Program-made: the position numbers and the translations under genes | Notes under the pieces: model-generated | Database searches by the model: none | What the model was told of the DNA's origin: nothing | What the model saw: only the letters and a program-made list of their open reading frames with translations | Part shown: in pieces, positions 23,631-32,028 of the stretch | How positions within the stretch are numbered: the first letter of the stretch is position 1 | How the letters are laid out: each line of letters begins with the position of its first letter | NCBI GenBank assembly: GCA_947494435.1 | Contig: CANLUY010000001.1 | Coordinates: 186,001 to 250,000 of the forward strand | From: an uncultured Litoreibacter sp. | GTDB taxonomy: Bacteria; Pseudomonadota; Alphaproteobacteria; Rhodobacterales; Rhodobacteraceae | Direction: 5' to 3' | DNA length: 64,000 bases

Positions 23631-24542
23631 CTAAGGCAGTCGATCCACATCAATGAGCGCCAGCAGACGCTCAAGCTCGGTCGCACTTGCAACGCCGGAG
23701 ATTGAGATCAACGCGCGGTGCGTCAGCGGTACCCGCAGATCAACCACGGTCGAGACATCACGATTGTCGCCCAGTGGCCGCTTCAAGATGCTGCTGCCGG
23801 ATGGCTGTGTGCGATTGATCGCCGTGAACCCCGCCAGCTCGACCCGTTCGATAATGTGCTTCGGCTTCAACTTCCTGCCCGCTTCCTGTTCCAACGTATC
23901 AGCCCACGAGGCAGGCTGGGACGGATCGCCCAGAAGTTTGGATTTGGTGCGGTACACCATGCCGACATTGATATAATTGCCTTCCGTCGACAAATACAAA
24001 GCAGAGGATTTCCGGTTCGCGGTCATCCGTGTTTCGATATCAGATGTCGCATAGATTTTTGCGAAACTCTTCAAGCGCTTATAACCGAAATTCTGTTCCA
24101 ACGGCGTGCCGGTGGCAGGCCAGTCCTGCGTTACCTTTGCAAGCAAATTGCCACCAAGCGCATCATCCTGTGTCATCCGAACCCACCCCTCAGGGGCAGG
24201 TGGAAAGGCTTGGATCGGAAGCAATTTGCCCGTTTTCGGTATTGCAGGCGTTTCTCCACCCTTCTGCGGGGCGCCATCAACGCTCAGCACGTGGGTTCCT
24301 GTCATAACGCCGAAAAAACCGGTGACGTGATTGGTCAACGACATCACAATGAACGCAGAAAGTGCAAAGCCGAGAAAACCGACAAACATGATCGGCCCCA
24401 TCAAATGCGGCGAACCGCCCCGCTTTCGACGCATCACAGGCGCAGGATCAGAAAAACCGCCTGAAGGATCAGATGGTCCGTCCGCGGTCGCGGCTTTTTG
24501 TGAAATACGGTTCAAACGTTCTTGAAAATCGCTCTGTGCCAT
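23631..24542 (-). CDS. Single-pass membrane protein of unknown function, 303 residues
   Basis: ATG at 24542. The product has a cytoplasmic N-terminus of about 48 residues, rich in polar residues and ending in a basic patch (MRRKRGG), one membrane helix (LMGPIMFVGFLGFALSAFIV), and a periplasmic domain of about 230 residues with no family that I recognise. The periplasmic part has no catalytic signature. It converges on trmD. Roseobacters often have a gene like this near trmD, but I cannot assign a role. Confidence 0.75.
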   Translation of the reverse strand: MAQSDFQERLNRISQKAATADGPSDPSGGFSDPAPVMRRKRGGSPHLMGPIMFVGFLGFALSAFIVMSLTNHVTGFFGVMTGTHVLSVDGAPQKGGETPAIPKTGKLLPIQAFPPAPEGWVRMTQDDALGGNLLAKVTQDWPATGTPLEQNFGYKRLKSFAKIYATSDIETRMTANRKSSALYLSTEGNYINVGMVYRTKSKLLGDPSQPASWADTLEQEAGRKLKPKHIIERVELAGFTAINRTQPSGSSILKRPLGDNRDVSTVVDLRVPLTHRALISISGVASATELERLLALIDVDRLP

Positions 24543-24716
24543 CAGGGGTCCCCGCCAAATCTGCGTGTGTCCCCGTCATAAAAGCCAAGCAATGTGGCCC
24601 GTTTTTGGCGCAATCGTGAAAACAAGTCTGCAAATCAATGCAGGTTTTTTGTCCTTTCAACCACGCCCCCGACAAAGCTGGCTAAGCTACACCAAACCCC
24701 TGCCAATCCACGCTGT

Positions 24717-25841
24717 TCAGCGAGGCGGTTTTTTCCCCCAGTTAGACGGTATGCCCGCCCCCTCATCTGTACCGAACACCGCTCCCATCACTGCACCAAC
24801 CAAGATAGAGCGCCCGCAATTGTCGCCACCTGCGTAGATGTTGCGCGTCACAGCCTCTTTGTAGTTTGCTGCCGTCTGGACGTTGAAGATAACGCTCGGA
24901 ATGGCGTAGCTCAGATCGCAGGCCATGCCGAAATGGCGGGTGACCTCCTCCACGCTTTTGTCTGACATGGCGAGGGCTTTGGCAATATCGGCCTCGATCT
25001 GAGGCTCGGCCACCGCACGCCCTGCCACGATGACGTCCCCGCTTTGCCCGCCCCGCACAGCCGCGCGCATCATATGCGCGGCGACACGGCCATAGGCGAC
25101 AGCCGTGTCATGGTCATTGGTCAACCGGATCGCAAGCTGTGTCTGCTGCTCAAACTCCGCATCGGACGCATCTGCCAGCTTGGCGACAAGCCCCGGCAGT
25201 TTGGCAATCGCAGGCAATTGCACATCCTTCGCCCCACGCGCGGGCGGGGCGGCGACGATCGCGTCCAAGACCTGCAAGCCATAGTCCAGCGTGGCCTCCT
25301 CCTTATGCGTGATCCGCACGGCTTCGGTGAACCGGTCACGCAACGTATCGGGATCGCCCTGCTTCAGCAGTGATAGCGCTTTGACGACCATTGTCGTGGT
25401 GACACCGGGATCGCCGTCAAACGGTATTTTGCGCGCCTCCGCCATCGCGCTGTCTTCAGCGCGGCGCAGATTGTCGAGGGTTTCACGCGTCGCGTGGTCG
25501 ATATAGCCGACATAGCTGCCGCCATATCCAAAATGCGCAGAGAAGCTCGATTGGAAATGACGCGGCTCAAAAACACCGTCTGTGCTAATGAGGGAGCGCA
25601 GCATAACAAGCACCTGCTCTCCATATTGCGATTGCGCCCCACTCTCGCGGCCTCCATGGGCGAAATATCCGGGAACGCCCGCATAATCCTGCGCCTGAGG
25701 CGTGCGAAACTCAGGCGCGTCAGGGGCAAGTGTGCGGATATGGTCTTGGTCATAGACCCAATGCAGCCCCATGGTCGCGGCATCTGCGACCAAAGCGCCC
25801 GTAATCATGTTGCGCGCGCGGTTTGGGTCGGACTTTGGCAT
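24717..25841 (-). CDS. Divergent ADP-ribosylglycohydrolase-fold protein
   Basis: ATG at 25841 was preferred to the in-frame TTG at 25853. The 374-residue all-helical protein has the family's opening (MITGALVADAATMGLHWVYD) and closing (YAGGDNCGRSILVGAVMGAV) motifs. However the magnesium-binding TDDT of classic ADP-ribosylhydrolases is replaced by SGAQSQYGEQ, and the late DTD(S/T) by DNCGR. So two groups of metal ligands are altered, and hydrolysis of ADP-ribose links cannot be assumed. It lies alone between a membrane protein gene and the rplS leader region. Confidence 0.82.
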   Translation of the reverse strand: MPKSDPNRARNMITGALVADAATMGLHWVYDQDHIRTLAPDAPEFRTPQAQDYAGVPGYFAHGGRESGAQSQYGEQVLVMLRSLISTDGVFEPRHFQSSFSAHFGYGGSYVGYIDHATRETLDNLRRAEDSAMAEARKIPFDGDPGVTTTMVVKALSLLKQGDPDTLRDRFTEAVRITHKEEATLDYGLQVLDAIVAAPPARGAKDVQLPAIAKLPGLVAKLADASDAEFEQQTQLAIRLTNDHDTAVAYGRVAAHMMRAAVRGGQSGDVIVAGRAVAEPQIEADIAKALAMSDKSVEEVTRHFGMACDLSYAIPSVIFNVQTAANYKEAVTRNIYAGGDNCGRSILVGAVMGAVFGTDEGAGIPSNWGKKPPR

Positions 25842-26307
25842 AAGGCATCTCAATCTGTGGAGGTCTGGTATAGGTGTGCCAACATGCTAACCGTGCGGAG
25901 CGGGTGTGCAAGCCGCCAACGCCTCACGTTATAGCGAGACTTGCCGTGATTTTCCGCGCGGGTTAAAATTTCGTTACTATTTCTCGAAACTGTTTGTTTT
26001 CAATAATTTACATAATCCCCCGCATGCGGGGCGGATGAAACCGTTCATGGGGCTTGATCCAGTCCCAAAACCCTCCTATACCGCGTCAATCTGGAATCAG
26101 AATACTGACCAGCGCCGTTATTTTATTGATCTTCCGATGCGTTTTCTTCGACGCGATGAACGGATAGCAAGACAATGGCACCTCAAAGTAATGACGACCT
26201 GATCTGTGGCGGGCACATCCTTGTGGACCCGGAAGAAGACCAACAGCTCTTGGGACGCACGAAACATTCACCGGGCAAACCGGGATCATAGCAAAGGAGC
26301 GTTTCAG
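25842..26307 (+). other. 466-base gap before rplS
   Basis: No convincing gene is seen here. It must contain the promoter and leader of rplS-rpmE and the promoter of the leftward gene at 25841. The only strong feature is the palindrome at 26018-26031, set in a fairly AT-rich stretch (about 25960-26020). Short stems of CCGG and CCCGG type lie at about 26225-26290 near the ribosome binding site. Confidence 0.5.
26018..26031. repeat. 14-bp palindrome CCCCGCATGCGGGG
   Basis: This perfect palindrome lies about 280 bases before rplS. The same 14 bases recur at 53968-53981 downstream of trpS, in a longer palindrome. In both places it follows AAT and lies next to AT-rich DNA. Confidence 0.65.
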
Positions 26308-26694
26308 ATGGATCTGATCGCACAACTCGAGGCGGAACAAATCGCCGAACTGGGCAAAGACATCCCAGACTTCAAAGCGGGTGACACCATCCGCGTCGGT
26401 TATAAAGTGACCGAAGGCACACGTACCCGTGTTCAGAACTACGAAGGCGTTTGCATCGCACGCAATAACGGCGATGGCATCGCCGGCTCGTTCAACGTCC
26501 GCAAAATTTCCTTTGGTGAAGGTGTAGAGCGTGTCTTCCCGCTGCACTCCACCAACATCGAAAGCATCACAGTCGTCCGCCGCGGTAAAGTCCGCCGCGC
26601 GAAACTGTACTACCTGCGCACACGTCGCGGTAAGTCCGCTCGTATCGCCGAGCAAACCAACTACAAGCCGCTGAAAAGCGGCGCAGACGCGTAA
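26308..26694 (+). CDS. rplS: 50S ribosomal protein L19
   Basis: ATG at 26308 follows AAAGGAG; the frame continues upstream to 26206 without support. The 128-residue protein has the L19 SH3-like core ([18 protein letters not shown], then [14 protein letters not shown]) and the conserved [20 protein letters not shown]. It sits at the interface with the 30S subunit. In many bacteria rplS directly follows trmD; here two leftward genes and a long gap intervene, and rpmE follows instead. Confidence 0.96.
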   Translation: MDLIAQLEAEQIAELGKDIPDFKAGDTIRVGYKVTEGTRTRVQNYEGVCIARNNGDGIAGSFNVRKISFGEGVERVFPLHSTNIESITVVRRGKVRRAKLYYLRTRRGKSARIAEQTNYKPLKSGADA

Positions 26695-26706
26695 GGAGCG
26701 GTAGTC

Positions 26707-26928
26707 ATGAAAAAAGATACCCATCCAGAATACCACGTCATCAACGTCAAAATGACAAACGGTGACATCGTTCAGATGAAATCCACTTGGGGCGCCGAGG
26801 GCGACCAGCTGTCCCTCGACATCGACCCGTCCGCGCACCCTGCATGGACCGGCGGCAACCAGCGTCTGATGGACACTGGCGGTCGTGTATCGAAGTTCAA
26901 AAACAAATACGAAGGTCTGGGCTTCTAA
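26707..26928 (+). CDS. rpmE: 50S ribosomal protein L31, zinc-free form
   Basis: The 73-residue protein is L31 by its start ([20 protein letters not shown]) and end ([15 protein letters not shown]). It has no cysteine at all, so it is the form that does not bind zinc. It follows rplS by 12 bases with AAGGAGCGG as ribosome binding site and is followed by a strong terminator. Confidence 0.94.
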   Translation: MKKDTHPEYHVINVKMTNGDIVQMKSTWGAEGDQLSLDIDPSAHPAWTGGNQRLMDTGGRVSKFKNKYEGLGF

Positions 26929-26954
26929 GCACCTCACCATCGCGACTTATGAAG

Positions 26955-26980
26955 CGCCGCTCCCTCGGGGGCGGCGTTTT
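26955..26980 (+). terminator. Rho-independent terminator after rpmE
   Basis: CGCCGCTCC (26955-26963) pairs with GGGGCGGCG (26968-26976), with one G-T pair, a four-base loop and a TTTT tail. Confidence 0.88.
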
Positions 26981-27116
26981 GCGTTGTGGCGTGTCTGGCG
27001 CAGTTGGTAATTTCTTCAGTATCTCACGCTAGTTCTGCTTCACCCCTTCGCTGCGCACGCCTATAAGGTCCGCAACCCCGAATGGGGAATTTGGGCAGAC
27101 AAAAAGGCAAGCACAT

Positions 27117-27929
27117 ATGGCCGCGCATATCATCGTTTTCGGGAATGAGAAGGGCGGCTCCGGCAAGTCCACCAACTGCATGCACGTTACGACCGCATTG
27201 GTGCGCATGGGCTTTACGGTCGGCGCGCTAGACCTTGATCTGCGCCAGCGCAGCTTCAGCCGCTACTGTGAGAACCGCATTCGGCATTCTGACAAGATGG
27301 ACCTCAACTTGCCCACAGCCGAAGTCGTTGAGCTTCCGGAGATTGCGCAATCCAGCCTCGCCGCGGGTGAGAATATCTATGACCGACGTCTCAGCGAGGC
27401 TGTGGCCGGTATGGAAGGCCGTTTCGATTTCATCGTGATTGACTGCCCCGGATCGCATACAAGACTAAGCCAAGTGGCCCACTCACTAGCCGATACCTTA
27501 GTCACACCGCTCAATGACAGCTTTATTGATTTCGATCTGTTGGCGAATGTCGACCCTGAAACGCATAAGGTTCTTGGCCCGTCCGTCTATTCCGAAATGG
27601 TCTGGCAAGCGCGCCAACTCCGCGCGCAAGCAGGCTTGAACCCAATTGACTGGATTGTCGTGCGCAACCGTGTCGGGACGCAACGGATGCACAACAAAAA
27701 GAAGATTACGGATGCCGTAGATTCGCTCGCCAAACGTGTCGGGTTCCGCGTTGCACCCGGCTTCTCAGAGCGGGTTATCTTCCGTGAGTTGTTTCCGCGT
27801 GGACTAACACTGCTTGATCTCGCCGATATCGGCATCAAGAACCTCAACATTTCCAACGTGGCAGCACGTCAAGAAGTGCGGGATCTGGTCAAAGCGCTGA
27901 ACCTGCCAGGCGTGGACGTCAACTTCTAG
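27117..27929 (+). CDS. mipZ: MipZ-type ParA ATPase, division-site positioning
   Basis: The 270-residue protein has the deviant Walker A motif EKGGSGKSTNCMHV, Walker B FIVIDCPGSH, and the MipZ-like DLDLRQRSFSRYCENR. The length and the WIVVRNRVGTQRMHNKKK and FPRGLTLLDL segments match MipZ of alphaproteobacteria, which forms a gradient from the poles with ParB and blocks FtsZ except at midcell. No parB gene is adjacent. It stands alone after the rpmE terminator and overlaps by a few bases the stop of a small convergent gene. Confidence 0.9.
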   Translation: MAAHIIVFGNEKGGSGKSTNCMHVTTALVRMGFTVGALDLDLRQRSFSRYCENRIRHSDKMDLNLPTAEVVELPEIAQSSLAAGENIYDRRLSEAVAGMEGRFDFIVIDCPGSHTRLSQVAHSLADTLVTPLNDSFIDFDLLANVDPETHKVLGPSVYSEMVWQARQLRAQAGLNPIDWIVVRNRVGTQRMHNKKKITDAVDSLAKRVGFRVAPGFSERVIFRELFPRGLTLLDLADIGIKNLNISNVAARQEVRDLVKALNLPGVDVNF

Positions 27930-28087
27930 GGTGTAACAGCCCATTGTTCATCAACAGTTCCGGCAGCGAAATCAGCCTCTGGCTGGTACCCTGCGATCAT
28001 TCCGGCAGATACAAGGCAGGCTGCTGAGATGGCAAATCCCAAGCAAAATATGTGAATCCGTTGCAGCACGGATCGGATAAAAATCAT
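27926..28087 (-). CDS. Small membrane protein, 53 residues
   Basis: ATG at 28087 has the very strong GAGGGGGAG upstream, which supports this small frame. The peptide has a basic start (MIFIRSVLQRIH), one hydrophobic helix (IFCLGFAISAACLVSAGMIAG) and a short acidic outer tail. It converges on mipZ and overlaps its end by three bases. Function unknown. Confidence 0.55.
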   Translation of the reverse strand: MIFIRSVLQRIHIFCLGFAISAACLVSAGMIAGYQPEADFAAGTVDEQWAVTP

Positions 28088-28179
28088 TGGCTCCCCCTCA
28101 GGATGCGCCCCCAATGCGCAAACTGACCGAAGAATCCGGCGAGATCAGGGCAGTTGCCGCGACGTCGTCGCAAAAATCT

Positions 28180-28872
28180 CTAAGATTTTTCGAAAATCCA
28201 GGCGTAATCGCTGACGAGCAAATGTTTTGGACCTACGTCTTCCTCGATCTCTGCAAATCGTCCGATGGGTTCGCGAAACACGTTATCCGTCTCATCATCG
28301 TTGACGGTGGAGACTTCGCCGATCAGCACGTCGCCACCTTCACCCCAGAACGCATGCCAGTCGCCAGGCATCAGCGTAACACTTTCACCGGGTGCAAATT
28401 TCAACTTCTCACCTGCCTCAAACCGACGCTCAATCCCGTCGCACATCACAACGCCACCACGGTCCTCAGCAAAGTTTCCGTTATCATCAGACCCAAAGAG
28501 CTGGATTACCATCGTGGCACCGCCACGATTGATGATGTCTTCCGCTTTAATCACATGCGTGTGCATTGGAGACAGTTGATCTTGTTTGGAAATCAACAGC
28601 TTTTCAGCATAACACATTCCACCGCCCCTTTGCAGATCGGCCAAGCGGCCATTGCGCAGGGTGAATAGGAACAAGCCCATTTCTTTGTAGCGCCCTGCTC
28701 CATAGTCGGTGATATCCCAACCACAGCGCGAGGATATGACGGCAGAGGCACGATCCGCATTCTGACGGAACTCATCCGGTGTCCAATACGCGAAAGGCGG
28801 CAGTACAAATCCGTAGCGGCGGATCATCTCATCCGCTTCCGCCATGATGTCGTTGATCCTTGAGCGTTTCAT
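28180..28872 (-). CDS. D-lyxose ketol-isomerase family protein (DUF1498)
   Basis: The 230-residue cupin-type protein has the metal-binding features of D-lyxose isomerases: LLISKQDQLSPMHTHVIKAE, with His and Glu ligands, and later VTLMPGDWHAFWGEGGDVL with the second His. The enzyme interconverts D-lyxose and D-xylulose, or D-mannose and D-fructose. No sugar transporter or kinase is next to it. An AT-rich stem (AAAAATCT with AGATTTTT at 28172-28190) overlaps its stop codon. Confidence 0.85.
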   Translation of the reverse strand: MKRSRINDIMAEADEMIRRYGFVLPPFAYWTPDEFRQNADRASAVISSRCGWDITDYGAGRYKEMGLFLFTLRNGRLADLQRGGGMCYAEKLLISKQDQLSPMHTHVIKAEDIINRGGATMVIQLFGSDDNGNFAEDRGGVVMCDGIERRFEAGEKLKFAPGESVTLMPGDWHAFWGEGGDVLIGEVSTVNDDETDNVFREPIGRFAEIEEDVGPKHLLVSDYAWIFEKS

Positions 28873-28997
28873 GAAGCTCTCTTTCCGTTAGGGAATGCTT
28901 ATGGCGTTTTACCAAGTCACTACGAAGATGAAAGAGCTTTCAGTTCGCATTCACAATGCGCTAGGCAAGAGGCCAGATGCAAAAGGCGGAACTTGAT

Positions 28998-29372
28998 ATG
29001 CCCCTCAAAAAACTAGACCACGTGAACCTACGCACAACGCGGCTAGATCAGATGATAGACTGGTACGTGTCCGTCTTAGGGCTTGAAAATGGTTATAGGC
29101 CCGAATTTCCATTTGCAGGGGCGTGGCTATACGCCGGCGGTACTGCGGTCGTACACCTCATCGAAGTTGATACAGAAGCAACGGGCTCGGAAGAAGAACT
29201 GAAGTTGGAACATTTCGCGTTTTCTGCCGATGATGCTGATGGTTTCGAAGCACGTCTCAAGGAGCATGGAGAAGAATTCAGGCGCTCTGAAATGGCGGCA
29301 GTTCGGCTGGCGCAGTACAATGTTTTTGATCCCGACGGAAACCATATCCACGTGGATTTTGTGCTTGAGTGA
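28998..29372 (+). CDS. Glyoxalase/bleomycin-resistance (VOC) family protein
   Basis: ATG at 28998 has GGCGGA eight bases upstream; ATG 28977 is an alternative. The 124-residue protein is a single VOC domain with two beta-alpha-beta-beta-beta modules: KKLDHVNLRTTRLDQMIDWY, then LEHFAFSADDADGFEARL and NVFDPDGNHIHVDF. His, Glu and His at the usual metal positions are visible. It may be a lyase, isomerase or dioxygenase of small substrates. It precedes an M20 deacetylase gene by 49 bases. Confidence 0.87.
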   Translation: MPLKKLDHVNLRTTRLDQMIDWYVSVLGLENGYRPEFPFAGAWLYAGGTAVVHLIEVDTEATGSEEELKLEHFAFSADDADGFEARLKEHGEEFRRSEMAAVRLAQYNVFDPDGNHIHVDFVLE

Positions 29373-29421
29373 TGCAGACGCTTTACACATTTAATCGTCC
29401 GGTCATGTCGTAGGAAACCGC

Positions 29422-30576
29422 ATGGACACCGTCGAAACGCTTCGTGACCTGATCGCTTTTCCAACCGTTAGCGTAAATCCAAACAAGTCCCTGATTGACT
29501 ATGTCGCCGCGCGGCTGCGTGCAGTTGGGGCGGCAGTTACTTTAATTGATGACGAGACCGGGCAGAAAGCGAACCTCTACGCAACAATAGGACCGCAAGA
29601 TGTCCCCGGAGTTTTATTGTCAGGCCATACCGATGTGGTCCCTGTTGAAGGACAGGCATGGACTGTTCCTCCGTTTGAGATGACGTCGTCGAATGACAAG
29701 CTGTTCGGGCGTGGAACAACAGATATGAAAGGGTTTGTTGCAAGCGCTTTGTGCGCGGCGGAAAGGGCTGCCCAGCGCGCTTTGAAGACCCCGCTACATC
29801 TCGCATTTTCTTACGATGAAGAAATCGGCTGCGTTGGTGTCCGATCAATGATCGACATGCTTGCTGCGGCACCGTTTCGACCCTTGTGTTGTATCGTGGG
29901 CGAGCCAACACAGATGACAATCGCAACAGGGCATAAGGGCAAAACTGGCTGCAAAGTGACGTGCCGCGGTCGTGAAGCTCATTCGGCACTAGCGCCGGCA
30001 GGCCTTAACGCCATCTACCTTGCGACCGATGTGATCAATGCGATACGCGACATCCAAGCCGAGATCGAGCAGGCCGCCTCGCGTGATGCAGATTACGATG
30101 TCCCCTACACAACTCTTCATGTCGGCCGGATTGAAGGTGGCATCGCGCTGAACATCGTACCAAACATCGCAAGTTTCATCTTTGAGATCCGCAACATTGC
30201 GGCAGATGATCCTGATTTGATATTGGATCTCATACGCAAGCGAGCGAAAACATTCCTCGCGCCGCTACAAGACGCGTTCCCCGAAGCCTCAATTGAGATT
30301 GATGTGTTTAACACCTATCCCCACCTCTCCACAGAAAAAGAGGCGGATGTTGTCAGCTTCGTTAAATCGCTGACGGGTGGCAACGGCACGATGAAAGTTG
30401 CATTCGGCACGGAAGGTGGCCTGTTTTCAAGCAAGTTGGGCATACCAACAGTCGTCTGCGGTCCTGGCTCAATGGATCAGGGCCATAAACCGGATGAATT
30501 CATCGCGCGAGCCGAACTCGATAAATGCGATGCGATGATGGCAAGACTATTGCAACGGTTGGAAATCGGACTTTAG
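29422..30576 (+). CDS. argE: M20-family deacetylase, acetylornithine deacetylase type
   Basis: The 384-residue protein shows the M20 zinc ligands: LLSGHTDVVPVEGQAW (His, Asp), GRGTTDMKGF (Asp), SYDEEIGCVG (catalytic Glu and ligand Glu) and CIVGEPTQM, and a late His in DQGHKPDEF. The middle lid domain begins KGKTGCKVTCRGREAHSA. These features fit ArgE, which removes acetyl from N-acetylornithine. The neighbours are catabolic rather than arginine genes, so an amide of a related N-acyl amino acid is possible. Confidence 0.85.
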   Translation: MDTVETLRDLIAFPTVSVNPNKSLIDYVAARLRAVGAAVTLIDDETGQKANLYATIGPQDVPGVLLSGHTDVVPVEGQAWTVPPFEMTSSNDKLFGRGTTDMKGFVASALCAAERAAQRALKTPLHLAFSYDEEIGCVGVRSMIDMLAAAPFRPLCCIVGEPTQMTIATGHKGKTGCKVTCRGREAHSALAPAGLNAIYLATDVINAIRDIQAEIEQAASRDADYDVPYTTLHVGRIEGGIALNIVPNIASFIFEIRNIAADDPDLILDLIRKRAKTFLAPLQDAFPEASIEIDVFNTYPHLSTEKEADVVSFVKSLTGGNGTMKVAFGTEGGLFSSKLGIPTVVCGPGSMDQGHKPDEFIARAELDKCDAMMARLLQRLEIGL

Positions 30577-30590
30577 CGACCGACTTCAGG

Positions 30591-31715
30591 TCAGGAATTT
30601 TTCGACAGGCGTTCGTGAATGTAGGAAGCGAAGTCGTAATTGGGCCGTTCAAGATGTGACAAATGCCCTGGTTCGGCCGCCTGTGAGCACAGGCCGCGAT
30701 AGACTTTTTCTGTACACCCTTTGTCTTCGGCATTCACTGCATCCAGCAGCGTTTTGAGTTGAACGAAACTTTCTTCAGCATTGGGATCACCCATGAAATC
30801 TTTCGACATCCCACCACCGAAAGCGATCCGAACTTGGCCGACGCCTTCTGGATGTAAACTGAGATACCAAAAATATCCGGGTGTCAGGGTAATCAGCAAA
30901 CTGGGATAGATCGCAAGAAGGAATGTTGTACGACGCCGCTCCCCCGTCATGCGTGTATTGTTTGGGTGTGCGAGTGCGATTTTTAAAGACTCATCTTTCA
31001 AGATCGTATGATAGTTGAAAGCCGCCTCGCCCGGTGGGCAGACCATCTCTTCCAGTTTGGACAGACCACCCACGGTCTCCGCATGGCAGACAGGCAAGTG
31101 ATAGCTTTCCATGAAATTCTCAGCGAGCACTTTCCAATTCGTGTCCCAAACATGGGTCTCAAAAAAAGTCTCGGTATAGTTTCCCATGTCGTAGTCGTCG
31201 ATCAACGCTTCGACATTGGCGAGCCGTTCGCTGACTGGTTCGATTTCATGATTGAGTGTCACAAAGACCCAGCCGAGCCACTCTTCGCACCGGATTTCCG
31301 GCAAGCTATAGTCGGATTTACAAAAGCCTGCATTCTGCGACATCGCAGGTGCCCCTCGTAAAGACCCATCCAGGTTGTACGTCCACGCATGATAAGGACA
31401 GACGATGCTGCTCGTGTTGCCGCGCCCTTCCAGCAGCGTCGACATCCGGTGTCTGCACACATTCGACATTGCCTTCAGGTATCCAGCGTTGTCTCGCAAA
31501 ACGATGATCGGCTGGCCCGCGAGATCTAGGGTGACATAGTCGCCGGGTGCAACAAGGGCAGAAGACCGGCCGACGCAGAACCATTCCTTTGCAAAAACAT
31601 CATCAAGCTCACGCTGCAAGAACACCTCTGATGTATAGACCGAAGGTGGCATTGCTTTCGCCTGCTCAAACGGAACCGAAACATTTTCGCGCAGTTCATC
31701 AACGGCATCTTTCAT
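30591..31715 (-). CDS. Rieske-type aromatic-ring/quaternary-amine oxygenase, large subunit
   Basis: The 374-residue protein has the Rieske motif CRHRMSTLLEG...CPYHAW (CxH-16-CxxH) near residues 88-110 and the mononuclear iron site NWKVLAENFMESYHLPVCH. The WKV..EN..E.YH layout with Glu before the two His ligands resembles choline, glycine-betaine and carnitine monooxygenases more than ring dioxygenases. It needs a reductase, and none is adjacent. It converges on the M20 deacetylase gene with 14 bases between them. Confidence 0.86.
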   Translation of the reverse strand: MKDAVDELRENVSVPFEQAKAMPPSVYTSEVFLQRELDDVFAKEWFCVGRSSALVAPGDYVTLDLAGQPIIVLRDNAGYLKAMSNVCRHRMSTLLEGRGNTSSIVCPYHAWTYNLDGSLRGAPAMSQNAGFCKSDYSLPEIRCEEWLGWVFVTLNHEIEPVSERLANVEALIDDYDMGNYTETFFETHVWDTNWKVLAENFMESYHLPVCHAETVGGLSKLEEMVCPPGEAAFNYHTILKDESLKIALAHPNNTRMTGERRRTTFLLAIYPSLLITLTPGYFWYLSLHPEGVGQVRIAFGGGMSKDFMGDPNAEESFVQLKTLLDAVNAEDKGCTEKVYRGLCSQAAEPGHLSHLERPNYDFASYIHERLSKNS

Positions 31716-32028
31716 GGAAGCTGCTCCATTCTCTCATTCAATTGGTGCATAGGTTGCCAGAAAATAGAATAAGGTAAAGCAGGCTTTCAATCTCGGTCTT
31801 CCCAGCATTTCGGCATGGATGAAAAGAGTGCTCACAGACCCGTCCAAGTTTCGGCATAAATTACCGTTCCAACAAGGGTTTTTTTGACACGGTTTTCAGG
31901 AAATTTCGGCGCGAGAACTCTCTGGGTATGAACCGAGGTACTGCGGTACCATGGCCTTACAAAACAGGTGTCTTTTTAACGCGAATTTTCTGAATATTCA
32001 GAATCAAAAAGTAGCTTTGGGAACGCTG
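31716..32028. other. 313-base gap with two small palindromes
   Basis: No gene is seen. The gap lies upstream of the Rieske oxygenase gene and downstream of the orphan regulator gene, both leftward. It holds GGTAC-TGCG-GTACC (31937-31950) and the 16-bp perfect palindrome TTCTGAATATTCAGAA (31988-32003). The latter could be an operator or part of the end of the regulator transcript. Confidence 0.45.

Noticed and set aside
26086-26940. A 284-codon minus-strand frame opposite rplS and rpmE
   Set aside because: It is antisense to two certain ribosomal protein genes and shows no motif of its own.
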